Numbered from the stretch's first letter, positions 42,598-51,633 are shown. The stretch is DNA of 64,000 nt from Rhizobium sp. 18065 (GCF_902706095.1 NZ_CACSJP010000016.1:1-64000); one strand, 5' to 3'. Notes: generated from the sequence alone by a model not told the origin. A program made the numbers and translations.

Positions 42598-43504
42598 GGA
42601 CAACCTCCGTATGACGCTGCAGTCGCTTGCCATAGGCCTGGCTGGTGCGGTCGAAAATGATGGCGATGACGACCAGCGCAAATCCGTTGAGGAAGCCGAT
42701 CGTCAGGAACTGGTTGGAAATCGCCTGCAGCACGTTCTTGCCGAGGCCGCCAACACCGATCATCGATGCCACGACAACCATGGCCAGCGACATCATGATG
42801 GTCTGGTTGATGCCGGCCATGACGGTTGGCAAGGCGAGCGGGATCTGCACGTTGAACAGTTTCTGGCTGGGCGACGAGCCGAATGCATCGGCCGCTTCCA
42901 GCACCTCACGGTCGACGAGGCGAATGCCGAGATTGGTCAGGCGGATCATCGGTGGAACCGCATACATGACGACTGCGATCAGGCCGGGCACCTTGCCGAT
43001 GCCGAAGATCATCACGACCGGGATGAGATAGACGAAACTCGGCATGGTCTGCATGACGTCGAGGATCGGATTGATCACCGACTGCACACGTTCCGAGCGG
43101 GCCATCAGGATGCCGATCGGAATGCCGACGACGATGGAAATCAACGTACAGACCGTGACCATGGCCAGCGTGATCATCGTGTCTTCCCACAGGCCGACAA
43201 AGCCGATGGCGAGCATCGACAAGGCGGTGCCCACGGCAATCTTGCCATTGCGGCTGGCGACATAGACGATCAATGTCATGACGAGAATGACGATGAACCA
43301 TGGCGTGGCGACAAACAGCGCCTGAAGCCAGTTCAGGAACCATTGCAACGGCTGCACCGCTGCATCGAGAATATAGCCGTAGGCGCGGACGAAGGCCTTG
43401 AAGTTATCGTCGATCAGTTTTCGCGCCTCCCGCATCAGCGTCTGGTCGATTTGCGGAAATTTGCACAGCAATTCCGGCACGTAATTGCATAGGACTGAAG
43501 CCAT
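42590..43504 (-). CDS. Glycine betaine/proline-type ABC importer, permease subunit, 304 aa
   Basis: Six or so TM helices, with the EAA-type loop (REVLEAADAFGSSPSQKLFNVQIPLALPTVM) that docks the ATPase. VVGIPIGILMARSERVQSVINPILDVMQTMPSFVYLIPVVMIFG is the classic ProW/OpuAB core. Inner membrane. It overlaps the ATPase gene by 8 bp, so the two are translationally coupled. The binding-protein gene lies upstream across a hairpin. Confidence 0.93.
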   Translation of the reverse strand: MASVLCNYVPELLCKFPQIDQTLMREARKLIDDNFKAFVRAYGYILDAAVQPLQWFLNWLQALFVATPWFIVILVMTLIVYVASRNGKIAVGTALSMLAIGFVGLWEDTMITLAMVTVCTLISIVVGIPIGILMARSERVQSVINPILDVMQTMPSFVYLIPVVMIFGIGKVPGLIAVVMYAVPPMIRLTNLGIRLVDREVLEAADAFGSSPSQKLFNVQIPLALPTVMAGINQTIMMSLAMVVVASMIGVGGLGKNVLQAISNQFLTIGFLNGFALVVIAIIFDRTSQAYGKRLQRHTEVVHG

Positions 43505-43696
43505 CTTTTTCCCCTTACTGTCCCCCCACTTACGAGCGATGCCGGGCCGAGCAAAAACTGGCCATGATGGCTATGCGCCGCTTTTGCGGTCAAGGTCGCT
43601 GGCAAGTTAACCGAGTTCCACAGAGGAATTCATGCTGTCTGCGACGTTTGGCACCGTCTGATGGCGGGTTGCGGCTTGCCGCATGGCTGAAATGAA

Positions 43697-43718
43697 CGAC
43701 GGGCCCGAAGGCCCGTCG
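43697..43718 (-). terminator. Intra-operon hairpin between binding-protein and permease genes
   Basis: Perfect 9-bp stem CGACGGGCC-TTCG-GGCCCGTCG read on the minus strand, followed by TTCATTT, 12 bp after the binding-protein stop. Likely an attenuating or mRNA-stabilising hairpin that raises binding-protein over permease output. Confidence 0.7.
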
Positions 43719-43729
43719 CAAATGATCGA

Positions 43730-44728
43730 TCAGAGGCTGGCCTTGATCTTTTCGGCCACGTCCGGGGCCACCCATGTGGTCCACATGTCAGCATAGTTCT
43801 CGAGGAAGTGCTTGGCGCCGTCCTCGTTGGTGCCCTGATTGTCACCCATCCAGGCGAGAACCTTGCCGACCGTCTGGTTGTCCCATTTGCGGGTCTTGAC
43901 GTAATCCATGGCAACGCCGGCCTTTTCGGAGAAGCCCTTGGTTACGACGGTATAGACGTCAGAGATCGGGTAGGCGTTGACCTTCGGATCCGGGCAATCC
44001 GGAACCGCGGTGCAGGCATCCCAGTTCGCCTTGTCGTGATCGACGCCGAAGGACAGCTTGACCATCTCGTACTTGCCGAGGATGGCGGTCGGAGCCCAAT
44101 AGTAGCCGAACCAGCCGGTCTTGTTTTCAAACGCGTTGGCGATCGAGCCATCGAGGCCGGCAGCAGAGCCGGTGTCGATCAGCTCAAAACCCTTTTCCTT
44201 GGCGCCGAGCGCCTTGTAGAGGTTGGCGGTCGAAACCTGGCAGTTCCAGCCCGACGGGCAGTTGGTCACAGCGCCCTTGGACGGGTCTTCCGGCGCCGGA
44301 AAGAGTTCCGGATGCGCCAGCGCGTCCTGAACGGTCTTGATGTCCGGATGCGCGTCAGCGATGAACTTGGGGATCCACCAGCCTTCAACGCCACCGTCCG
44401 AGAGAAGCGGCGCTGCCTGGATCAGGCGGCCTTCGGCAATCGCCGTGTCAAGCGCCGTGCGCACGGCATTGACCCAGAATTCGGGCGCCATGTCCGGCTG
44501 GCCCTTTTCGTTCATCGAGGCGAAGGTCGGCATGGTGTCGCCGGTGACCATGGTCACCGTGCAGCCATAGCCGCTTTCGAGGATGATCTTGTCGACATAG
44601 GCGGCAACACCCGCCGATGCCCAGTTCATTTCCGCAATCGAGACGTCACCGCAATCTGCAGCCTGAGCAGAACCGGCAGCAGCATAGAGACCTGCAGCGA
44701 GGATAGTGGAAGCGAGGAGCTTCTTCAT
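43730..44728 (-). CDS. Periplasmic binding protein of the betaine/proline-type importer, 332 aa
   Basis: The signal peptide (LLASTILAAGLYAAAGSAQA) is followed by an OpuAC-type fold: ADCGDVSIAEMNWASAGVAAYVDKIILESGYGC, EGWWIPKFIADAHPDIKTV, FGYYWAPTAILGKYEM. It resembles ProX/HutX-type proteins that bind quaternary amines, proline betaine or histidine. The ligand is not certain from sequence. Its own gene starts the operon (hairpin, then permease and ATPase). Confidence 0.9.
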   Translation of the reverse strand: MKKLLASTILAAGLYAAAGSAQAADCGDVSIAEMNWASAGVAAYVDKIILESGYGCTVTMVTGDTMPTFASMNEKGQPDMAPEFWVNAVRTALDTAIAEGRLIQAAPLLSDGGVEGWWIPKFIADAHPDIKTVQDALAHPELFPAPEDPSKGAVTNCPSGWNCQVSTANLYKALGAKEKGFELIDTGSAAGLDGSIANAFENKTGWFGYYWAPTAILGKYEMVKLSFGVDHDKANWDACTAVPDCPDPKVNAYPISDVYTVVTKGFSEKAGVAMDYVKTRKWDNQTVGKVLAWMGDNQGTNEDGAKHFLENYADMWTTWVAPDVAEKIKASL

Positions 44729-45369
44729 GGAGTTAAGACCTCCCAGTCTTATCAGCAGCGTTCATCGGGAAGGGCATGGACGGTTACTGCTGATCCGGCC
44801 TGCCAATGGTTCCTGTCGTGGAGTGCGGGCGCGATACGCGCCGATCATACACCAACACCCCGCGTACGAAGCGGCCTTGTCTTTGGGGCAGGAAAATTGC
44901 CCGGTCGGCCTGTTTCGTAACAGCAGCCTACGTCTTTGGATGAGGAAATCAACCTCTCGAAACAGCTCAGGCCAGAGCGTGGCCGTGGAACAACCCATTG
45001 GAGCGACTTATTTTGCCGCATTTTAGGAAGGCGGTGAGGAGGTTTCGCACAATGCGCAGGCAGGGACGCAAGACGGATCGCAAAGCCAATCGCACCGCCC
45101 CTCCAGATAAGACCTCAGCTATTCTGGTTGCGGCACAGACAGGTGCTTCCGGTGGTCCGCGCAGAAAGTCAAAAAATGTCAAAAAAAATCGCCGCTCGGG
45201 CAAAAATAACCATCCGGTAACGGTTGAACCGATAGATGGAGGGGCCGGCGCGTTTATGCCGGTTGCGCCCCGGATCCTGTATTGCGTCCCGGGGCGTTTG
45301 TTTTTTCAGCCCATGGCTGAACATGTGTGCCGACCGACGATCGGTCGTGTACCGGCCAAACGGCCAGTC
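44729..45369. other. 640-bp region without a supported protein gene; possible small RNA
   Basis: Holds the promoter of the minus-strand importer operon near 44729. From about 45180 to 45306 the plus strand is rich in short hairpins and ends in a good terminator, with no protein gene in front of it, which fits a small RNA. A 170-codon open frame (44998-45510) crosses this region but shows no family resemblance or ribosome site. Confidence 0.4.
45266..45306 (+). terminator. Orphan Rho-independent terminator (3' end of a possible sRNA)
   Basis: Plus-strand stem CGCCCCGG / CCGGGGCG with a 15-nt loop, then TTTGTTTTTT. No annotated plus-strand gene ends here. Confidence 0.65.
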
Positions 45370-45495
45370 TCAGCGCTTTGCAACAACCGGAATGCGCGGG
45401 TCACGAACTTCCCAGCGGGCGACCGTTTCCAGCTGCGGCGCGCGGCCGTTCCAGGCGATGGCGAGACTATTGTGGTTGCGCAGGATATAGAGCAT
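45370..45495 (-). CDS. Small hypothetical protein, 41 aa
   Basis: MLYILRNHNSLAIAWNGRAP..., ending PRIPVVAKR, with an AAGGA ribosome site 8 nt before the ATG at 45495. It reads like a conserved rhizobial microprotein, but I cannot confirm homologs. Divergent from cobQ. Confidence 0.5.
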   Translation of the reverse strand: MLYILRNHNSLAIAWNGRAPQLETVARWEVRDPRIPVVAKR

Positions 45496-45740
45496 GGAGT
45501 GTTTCCTTGAGGGGCCGCGCTTCTCTTGCGGAGCGCTGGTTTCGAATGGCAGATAATCACTCTCGATGGTTCGCGCAACGACATTTATCGGCATTCGATG
45601 TCGCATTTGAGCGTTTCATGAAGAAAGGTCCGCGGCAGGCTGTCGCAGTGTCGCATTTCCGGCAATTCAGCCCGAGGAATTGCGGCACAAGCACGGCAAA
45701 ATAGCGTTTTTTTAGGACGGCGCAGACAGGACAGGATGCA

Positions 45741-47195
45741 ATGACCAGGGCGATCATGCTGCAGGGAACCGGCTCGGATGTCGGAAAGACGATACTGGTT
45801 GCCGGGCTCTGCCGGCTGGCTTCCAATCGCGGACTGAAGGTCGCGCCATTCAAGCCGCAGAACATGTCGAACAATGCGGCAGTGGCCGATGACGGCGGCG
45901 AGATCGGCCGGGCGCAATGGCTGCAGGCGCTGGCGGCGCGTACGCCGTCGTCCGTGCACATGAACCCGGTGCTGCTCAAGCCACAAAGCGAGACCGGCAG
46001 CCAGATCATCGTGCAGGGCAAGGTGTTCGGCCAGGCGAAGGGCCGTGACTACCAGAGACTGAAGCCGCAACTGATGGCCGCAGTGCTCGACAGCTTCGAG
46101 CAGGTGAAGGCCGGCCGTGACCTGGTGATCGTCGAGGGGGCCGGCTCGCCGGCTGAAATCAACCTGCGGGCCGGGGATATTGCCAATATGGGCTTTGCGA
46201 CGCGGGCAGGGGTGCCGGTCATCATGGTCGGCGACATCGACCGCGGCGGCGTGATCGCCTCGCTGGTCGGCACGCATACGATCCTGACCGAGGAGGATCG
46301 CGGACAGATCGCCGGCTACATCATCAACAAGTTCCGCGGCGACGTCACGCTGTTTGCGGATGGGGTCGAGGCTATCGGCAATTTCACCGGCTGGCCTTGC
46401 TTTGGCATCGTTCCCTGGCTGAAGGCCGCAGGACGGCTGCCGGCGGAAGACAGCGTTGCTCTGGAACGGCTGGTGCGCGGCAAGGGCGGGGCATTGAAAG
46501 TGGCGGTTCCGGTCCTGTCGCGGATTGCCAATTTCGACGACCTTGACCCGCTCGGTGCCGAAGCCGAAATCGACCTGGTCTATGTGCGGCCCGGCGAGGC
46601 ACTGCCGGCCGATGCCGGGCTGGTCATCCTGCCCGGATCAAAATCGACGATCGCCGATCTCGAGGAGTTTCGCAGCCATGGCTGGGACCGGGATCTTGCC
46701 ACGCATGTGCGGCGCGGCGGCCGGGTGATCGGAATTTGCGGCGGGTATCAGATGCTGGGGAGGACCGTTGCGGATCCGCTCGGGCTCGAAGGCGCGCCGC
46801 GACAGGTCAACGGTCTCGGGCTGCTGGATGTCGACACACAGATGGCGCCGGAAAAGACCGTGCGCAACAGCGCGGCGCGGTCTGTCGCCTATGACGTTGC
46901 GCTGTCAGGCTACGAGATACACCTCGGCGTGACGGCCGGGCCGGACTGCGACCGGCCGATGGTTGACATCGAAGGACGGCCAGACGGCGCAAGCTCAGCC
47001 GACGGGCGGGTGAGCGGCACCTATCTGCACGGGTTGTTTGCGAGCGACGACTATCGCCGGCATCTGCTGGAGAGTTTCGGCATTAACGGCGGCGGCGTGA
47101 ATTACCGGCAAAGCGTCGATGCAGCGCTGGACGAGGTGGCGGGTGAACTTGAGAGCCAACTGTCGCCGGAATGGCTGGAAAGTTTTCTCGGCTAG
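45741..47195 (+). CDS. cobQ: Cobyric acid synthase CobQ, 484 aa
   Basis: Adds four amides (b, d, e and g) to adenosylcobyrinic acid a,c-diamide during aerobic cobalamin synthesis. The ATP-binding N-domain begins MLQGTGSDVGKTILVAGLCRLA, with PFKPQNMSNN and ILPGSKSTIADLE. The glutaminase domain has the Cys of GICGGYQMLG and the His of YLHGLF. Length normal. It is separate from other cob genes here. Its proximity to the corrinoid methyltransferase cluster fits a need for B12. No clear cobalamin riboswitch was found upstream. Confidence 0.96.
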   Translation: MTRAIMLQGTGSDVGKTILVAGLCRLASNRGLKVAPFKPQNMSNNAAVADDGGEIGRAQWLQALAARTPSSVHMNPVLLKPQSETGSQIIVQGKVFGQAKGRDYQRLKPQLMAAVLDSFEQVKAGRDLVIVEGAGSPAEINLRAGDIANMGFATRAGVPVIMVGDIDRGGVIASLVGTHTILTEEDRGQIAGYIINKFRGDVTLFADGVEAIGNFTGWPCFGIVPWLKAAGRLPAEDSVALERLVRGKGGALKVAVPVLSRIANFDDLDPLGAEAEIDLVYVRPGEALPADAGLVILPGSKSTIADLEEFRSHGWDRDLATHVRRGGRVIGICGGYQMLGRTVADPLGLEGAPRQVNGLGLLDVDTQMAPEKTVRNSAARSVAYDVALSGYEIHLGVTAGPDCDRPMVDIEGRPDGASSADGRVSGTYLHGLFASDDYRRHLLESFGINGGGVNYRQSVDAALDEVAGELESQLSPEWLESFLG

Positions 47196-47251
47196 GCCTT
47201 GGCCTTTCCTTTGGCTTGGGCTTGGACTTGGACTTGGGCTTTTGCCAAGCG

Positions 47252-47380
47252 TCAGTTCTGCGTGGTGACGCCGTGAACAGGCGATGCCATCAATTGGCCG
47301 GTACCGAGCGAGTTGTCGGAATATTTGAAGGCCAGAATGCTGAGCACGCTCGCGATCAGCAGGATGAAGATGTATCTCAT
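47252..47380 (-). CDS. Small membrane protein, 42 aa
   Basis: Gene from ATG 47380 (GGGGAC upstream). The N-terminal helix (YIFILLIASVLSILAF) is a single membrane anchor or signal; the remainder (SDNSLGTGQLMASPVHGVTTQN) is polar. No family recognised. Convergent with cobQ. Confidence 0.6.
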   Translation of the reverse strand: MRYIFILLIASVLSILAFKYSDNSLGTGQLMASPVHGVTTQN

Positions 47381-47592
47381 GACGTGTCCCCATGTGTCCG
47401 AGTAACAACGACACTAAGGCACAAGCAGTTCCGGCCCGGCTAAACCGGACGTTAAAATCTTAAGCATTGCGGCAAATTTGCCGCATTTCACCGCCGCCGC
47501 GAGAAGGGCGCGCCGCCAACGCTGCGCTGGCGGCCGCGCCGGATGCGAGGCAATTGCTCAGATTTGCGGGTGATTTCCGATAGCGATCTGGG

Positions 47593-47826
47593 TCAGAGAC
47601 CGACGACGCGCCACTTGCCGCTGACCATCTCGACCGCAGCGCGATGATGGTGGCCATGCGGCGATTCCAGCACGATCTCGTGCTGCTCGACGGCGTGGAT
47701 CAATGTATCGGGGTCGCCGTCGATGACGCTGGGCGACACCCGCTTTGTGCCGCGTACGGTTTCGAAATGAATGTCACCCGAAATGCCGTGACGCGTTCCG
47801 TCCTTCAGAAGTATCTTCCAGGTCAT
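47593..47826 (-). CDS. Hypothetical protein, 77 aa
   Basis: A compact protein with strong GGAGGAG ribosome site before ATG 47826. MTWKILLKDGTRHGISGDIHFETVRG and the His-rich QHEIVLESPHGHHHRAAVEM could bind metal. No family recognised; looks like a rhizobial conserved hypothetical. Monocistronic. Confidence 0.65.
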   Translation of the reverse strand: MTWKILLKDGTRHGISGDIHFETVRGTKRVSPSVIDGDPDTLIHAVEQHEIVLESPHGHHHRAAVEMVSGKWRVVGL

Positions 47827-48016
47827 AGTGTCTCCTCCCATGGTCGCCCGAGGACGTTCTCCCAAACGGCCTGCGGTGGGTGAAAAGGTGACATGGCGGG
47901 CGCAGGAGTCAAGATGGGGGTGGGTGACGGGCTGTGCCTCGGCGGTGCATGGCCATGCCACGATGTCGCATTGACGCCTTCACGGGCCGGAAACATCTTT
48001 GCGCCAAAGTCCGCCG

Positions 48017-48376
48017 ATGTCGACATGGATTGAAATCATACCGTGGGTTCTTGCGCTGCCTCCCGCCCTTTGGGAGTTGCGCAACGTGCGGAAATCATAC
48101 GGCTGGATTCTGGGTGCATGCGCTGGCTTGATCGTCTTCGGCGGCCTATTTCTTTGGATTTTCTTACTCTGGCTTTCGGCAGCCAATCTCCACAACCTCA
48201 ACTATGGCGCAATCGGTGTGGTGCAGGTGTTCGGCTTGTTGCTGGGACCTCCTGCGGCGGCGGTCTTCATGGCCAAAAGATCGGGGTTGGCAGCCGGAGT
48301 CTTTGCCGGTGTTGTCGTCGGGAGCTGTGTGCTTTACGTCACGATTGCCATCGGAATTGGTGTCTACGGGAAGTAG
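48017..48376 (+). CDS. Hypothetical membrane protein, 119 aa
   Basis: Four hydrophobic segments: the stretch around WIEIIPWVLALPPALW, then YGWILGACAGLIVFGGLFLWIF, VVQVFGLLLGPPAAAVFM, and LAAGVFAGVVVGSCVLYVTIAIGIGVYG. The start is ATG 48017; the frame extends six codons via TTG. No family recognised. The last host-like gene before the phage-like region. Confidence 0.55.
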   Translation: MSTWIEIIPWVLALPPALWELRNVRKSYGWILGACAGLIVFGGLFLWIFLLWLSAANLHNLNYGAIGVVQVFGLLLGPPAAAVFMAKRSGLAAGVFAGVVVGSCVLYVTIAIGIGVYGK

Positions 48377-48731
48377 GTCGCACATGACATGAGTGTTCTG
48401 ATGTGGGGTGGCCGCGGGGGAACTGCACGCTTGGCAGATCGGAGTGCGTCAAAACTGTATGTTGCGCATCTCGCGAGAGACGGCGTCCTTGGCTAGGTGA
48501 AGATCACTGGCGTCAAGAATTGACATCGAATGTGGCGGAAGAGGTGTCCGTCGATTCCAGCCAATCAAGCCATTGAAAACTATACGATTAGAATTCTGAA
48601 AAATTCTGCGATACCCCGTTTAGTACCCCGTTTTTTCAGTGCTTGAAATGCCCACGATACCCATACATTGCAGCACCTGTATAAGGCGCGACCTATAAAT
48701 TGATCCCGAAAAATTCGGCTAGGATGTCGAT
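48377..48731. other. Gene-free left border of the phage-like region
   Basis: About 355 bp. Contains two direct copies of TACCCCGTTT (48612-48621 and 48624-48633) and a short CCGAA-AAA-TTCGG hairpin near 48706. AT content rises. It is a candidate left junction/attachment site, but no integrase or tRNA is visible here. Confidence 0.35.
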
Positions 48732-49025
48732 ATGACAGGCCTCTACCAGCCCAAATACCAGTGGCGCCAGACACAGCTTGACGAGAATGACCCACCAACT
48801 GATCTCGACTGGTGCGGCTTCGATGGTGCCGCCTACATTGGCCGTATTCGGAAGGAAGAGCACGGTCCAACGAAGGGTAAGTGGCATTGGGCTGGCTCAT
48901 TCCCGCGCACGCACAAAGGAACCCCACCGTCACCGGTGGCCGGGTATGCTGCCACGGCACGAAAGGCCACCCAATTGGTCGAGGAGTATTGGGACCGGTG
49001 CAAAGAGGTGATGACGCCTCGGTGA
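48732..49025 (+). CDS. Hypothetical protein, 97 aa
   Basis: YQPKYQWRQTQLDENDPPTDLDWCGFDGAAYIGRIRKE... with GPTKGKWHWAG and a C-terminal helix (ATARKATQLVEEYWDRCKEVM). It looks like a small DNA- or RNA-associated protein common beside rhizobial phage or plasmid regions; function unknown. AGG ribosome site at 48721. First gene at the left edge of the phage-like region, plus strand. Confidence 0.65.
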   Translation: MTGLYQPKYQWRQTQLDENDPPTDLDWCGFDGAAYIGRIRKEEHGPTKGKWHWAGSFPRTHKGTPPSPVAGYAATARKATQLVEEYWDRCKEVMTPR

Positions 49026-49226
49026 TTTACCGAAACCGTACCGAATAATGCTCGTAAATATGCTTTGATTTAGAAGACGTTGATAGTTACCCACGTTATC
49101 CACACCAAGCGCACTAATTGCGGCAGCTAATATTTCGTTCACGTTCTACCCCTTGTGTAGACAACCATTGCCCAACATACTGCGCAGCAGCAGGCAGCAC
49201 CGTTTCTTTTAGCGAGAGGTGCGCCT

Positions 49227-49349
49227 ATGAACTCCGACATTCTTCGAATTCAAATTTGGGATCTACAAGCAGAGGCCAGCGGCCAGATGGCTATCGCGGC
49301 GCTGCTTGTGATTGCTGCACTGTACTTGCTCCAGCAGCGCCGGCCTTAG
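49227..49349 (+). CDS. Small membrane protein, 40 aa
   Basis: ATG 49227 with GAGAGG upstream. MNSDILRIQIWDLQAEASGQ is followed by one TM helix (MAIAALLVIAALYLL) and RRP. Could be a holin-like or regulatory microprotein; nothing more can be said. Confidence 0.55.
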   Translation: MNSDILRIQIWDLQAEASGQMAIAALLVIAALYLLQQRRP

Positions 49350-49400
49350 CCTTCATCAGCGGCGGAAGACCTCGGCGAACTGCTCTCCGGATTGATGCGA

Positions 49401-49625
49401 TCAGGGGGCCATTTCCCTCGTGTCACATGATTGGTTTTGCTTGATGAGGTCTGCTGCTGGCCGCAATAACGACGCGCGAGCGGTTTCAATGTCCGTTCTG
49501 ATGATGGCCTCAGTTGCTGGATCCATTGCCCACTCTGCGATCGTTTCGCGGAATAGGTCATCGTCGGCGACCACGACAATTGCGCGAACTTCACCGCATC
49601 GGACGCAAAGCATCGCCTCACTCAT
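49401..49625 (-). CDS. Hypothetical phage protein, 74 aa
   Basis: MSEAMLCVRCGEVRAIVVVADDDLFRETI... has one CVRC pair (half of a zinc ribbon) and a long acidic helix. ATG 49625 with a strong GGAGGTGGGG site. Last gene of the minus-strand early operon; it overlaps the previous gene by 8 bp. Confidence 0.65.
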   Translation of the reverse strand: MSEAMLCVRCGEVRAIVVVADDDLFRETIAEWAMDPATEAIIRTDIETARASLLRPAADLIKQNQSCDTREMAP

Positions 49626-49836
49626 TCCCCACCTCCCTCGGTTGGGGCGCTGGGTCGACCCACTTCGCCTCGTAGGTGGTGATGAACTCCGCCTCGAAAG
49701 AAGAGCGCCAGCCACAACCGCACTGGAACTGACCGCTGATGTAGCGAGTGCGCGGCATGTTTAACCGGCAGTGCTCGTTGCCGCAGTACGGCGTGTAGCC
49801 CTTGCGGGTCATGAGATTGTCGCGAACGATGCTCAT
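49618..49836 (-). CDS. Zinc-ribbon-like hypothetical protein, 72 aa
   Basis: YCGNEHCRLN and QCGCGWRSSFEAEFITTYEAKW supply four Cys, a likely zinc site. The start is ATG 49836 (MSIVRDNL); upstream in-frame codons lie in the previous gene. Coupled by 4- and 8-bp overlaps to its neighbours. Confidence 0.65.
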   Translation of the reverse strand: MSIVRDNLMTRKGYTPYCGNEHCRLNMPRTRYISGQFQCGCGWRSSFEAEFITTYEAKWVDPAPQPREVGNE

Positions 49837-50276
49837 CCTGCCGAGCCCTCCGTGGTGGTGGGCGGGGCGGGTAGCGGCTGCCAGTGCGTTGGCTGACGGC
49901 TGCACGGATAGATGACTTCGGAGCTATCGTTCTCCTCATACCAATCTTCCGGAGCGTATTCCTGCTCGTGGTCGCCGTACTCATCCGACCATTCAAGCTG
50001 CGTGTGGTAGCAGGCCGTCACGATGCGCCAGTTACCAACCTCGTTGCGATATGCGGCCAGAACCTTCGTGTTCTTTGGCGCGGTGCTGATGTCCTGCCAC
50101 CCGCTCAAATTCGGTTGAGGCGATGGGGTCCGCTGGATCTCGCGAAGGCGCTCACCGAACCGGCGACTGGTATCCTTCACGATCTCGTCACGGGCGACCG
50201 CTCCGCAGGTGCAGAACTCATCTTGAGCGCGAAACCGGGTGCAAGGACACATGTCGTCGTGCTTATTCTGCTTCAT
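49833..50276 (-). CDS. DUF551 domain phage protein, 147 aa
   Basis: The C-terminal half has GWQDISTAPKNTKVLAAYRN and THWQPLPAPP, the DUF551 signature common in phage early regions. Cys near the N-terminus (MCPCTR, FCTCG) suggest a zinc ribbon. ATG 50276 is used because earlier codons overlap the previous gene. Confidence 0.8.
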   Translation of the reverse strand: MKQNKHDDMCPCTRFRAQDEFCTCGAVARDEIVKDTSRRFGERLREIQRTPSPQPNLSGWQDISTAPKNTKVLAAYRNEVGNWRIVTACYHTQLEWSDEYGDHEQEYAPEDWYEENDSSEVIYPCSRQPTHWQPLPAPPTTTEGSAG

Positions 50277-50670
50277 GGTTTGCCCCTTTGAAATCGTCCC
50301 ACAGGCTCTTGCCGATGATGAACTCATCGCGGCGCTCGACCAATTTGCGAAGGCGACCGGCTTCCTTTTCCGACGCCTCCAAGGCATCTGCAGCGCGTCT
50401 CAGTTCGTCGCGAAGCTCTTCTTCGATGCATTCCCAAGCGGCCGTTTGGCGGATCTCTTGCGGGGTGATGATGCCCGCCACATGTGATGAGGGCGCTGGG
50501 GTGGCGGCAAGAGCGGTATTCCAGTAATGCCAGCCCGCGTTTATGACCTCGTCCTGATAACCGTCGCCACAACGCGTGAGGCTTTCGGTGCGGATCTCGA
50601 TTTCGAGGAAGCCACTCTCTTTGAGGCGGGAGATCACGGCGGATTCGAATAACTCTCGCTGATCGGTCAT
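50263..50670 (-). CDS. Hypothetical phage protein, 135 aa
   Basis: Starts TDQRELFESAVISRLKESGFL. A coiled-coil C-terminal half follows (IEEELRDELRRAADALEASEKEAGRLRKL). No family recognised. ATG 50670 gives ATGA overlap with the previous gene and 14-bp overlap with the next. Confidence 0.65.
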   Translation of the reverse strand: MTDQRELFESAVISRLKESGFLEIEIRTESLTRCGDGYQDEVINAGWHYWNTALAATPAPSSHVAGIITPQEIRQTAAWECIEEELRDELRRAADALEASEKEAGRLRKLVERRDEFIIGKSLWDDFKGANHEAE

Positions 50671-51092
50671 GCTGCGATCCTCACGGTTGCCGAACGGCAG
50701 AATTTGTTGAAAGTCAGGTCGCAGAAGCAATCCGAAATATCCAGCCAGAGGCTGTATTTCGCTTTCGCTGCCGAGACCGCTACGATGCTTGAGGTCAGGC
50801 CCTCATATGTGACCGCGTAGACGCGGTGCTTGTCACCAATCTCTTTCAGGTGCCGTTTGAGCGCCTTCCGTCCAGCTTCGTTGACGAAGAAATAGGCCAT
50901 GCGACCTGGTTCGGTTTTGCCGTTGGTGTCCCAATAGGGGGAAGCTGCAAAGGCCTTCCCGTTTTCGCTTTCGGGGTCCGTTGCGAAGTAGTTGCGATAG
51001 CTCTCGACCATAGGATCGACCGGGCGCCCCAAGGTGTGGTCGATATGGTCCATGGCTTTGTCTTTCAGGGAACGATTGACCTGCTTACTCAT
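50667..51092 (-). CDS. Hypothetical phage protein, 141 aa
   Basis: Contains DHIDHTLGRPVDPMVESYRNYFATD, typical of a small phage protein of unknown role, then RMAYFFVNEAGRKALKRHLKEIGDKHRVYAVTYEG. No enzymatic motif. Coupled by ATGA to the next gene. Confidence 0.65.
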   Translation of the reverse strand: MSKQVNRSLKDKAMDHIDHTLGRPVDPMVESYRNYFATDPESENGKAFAASPYWDTNGKTEPGRMAYFFVNEAGRKALKRHLKEIGDKHRVYAVTYEGLTSSIVAVSAAKAKYSLWLDISDCFCDLTFNKFCRSATVRIAA

Positions 51093-51633
51093 GGGTGGCG
51101 CCCTCCGATGCTAAATCCGGCGCGATGGCAGCGATGAATTCGTCGACCACTGTGGCTCTCGGTGGCCGTTCGGTGATGCCGAACAGCTTCGCGCGCAACC
51201 GCATGATGCGCAGCCAAGAGCCGTCGCTGTCCATCTCGAGGCTATGAGCCTCATACCACTCAAGCGGCCTCCGGTGCCTTCCAAGGATGACGACTTCCTT
51301 CACCTCGTTGCAGCGGAACGCTCGGCAGTGGCGGCAAAGCTGACCGCTGTTGCGATAGGTCTCGCGACCCCAGAGGTGATTGCAGCCGTTCTGCTTCACG
51401 AACTTGGCGTAGGCGTTGTCTTCCGCCTCCTCGATCGTAGCCCCTTCTCCGCGAATGAAGCCGCCGGCAGTCGATAGCTTCTCGTCTGGAAACGCTTCGA
51501 AGAACGCGGTGCTGTACGGGTTTTTCCCGAGAACGATACCGCTAGCGCCCCACTGCACGAGCGTGTCGCCCGTCCAGTCGTGACGGGGCTGGTAATCTTT
51601 ATCTTTCCATGCGTGCTGAGAGGCGATCTTCAT
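51085..51633 (-). CDS. Hypothetical phage protein with Cys/His cluster, 182 aa
   Basis: NGCNHLWGRETYRNSGQLCRHCRAFRC is a possible zinc site in the middle. The N-terminal part (TAGGFIRGEGATIEEAEDNAYAKF) resembles phage proteins near DUF551 genes. Function unknown. Confidence 0.6.
   Translation of the reverse strand: MKIASQHAWKDKDYQPRHDWTGDTLVQWGASGIVLGKNPYSTAFFEAFPDEKLSTAGGFIRGEGATIEEAEDNAYAKFVKQNGCNHLWGRETYRNSGQLCRHCRAFRCNEVKEVVILGRHRRPLEWYEAHSLEMDSDGSWLRIMRLRAKLFGITERPPRATVVDEFIAAIAPDLASEGATHE

Noticed and set aside
44998..45510. 170-codon plus-strand open frame
   Set aside because: Crosses a strong terminator and a minus-strand small gene, has no ribosome site and no family resemblance; sRNA is a better reading of part of it.
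45496..45740. Cobalamin riboswitch upstream of cobQ
   Set aside because: I looked for a B12-box-like sequence and found none; not annotated.
48535..48560. Possible tRNA T-arm (GTCCGTCGATTCCAG) as phage integration site
   Set aside because: Neither acceptor nor anticodon arms can be folded around it; no full tRNA is present.
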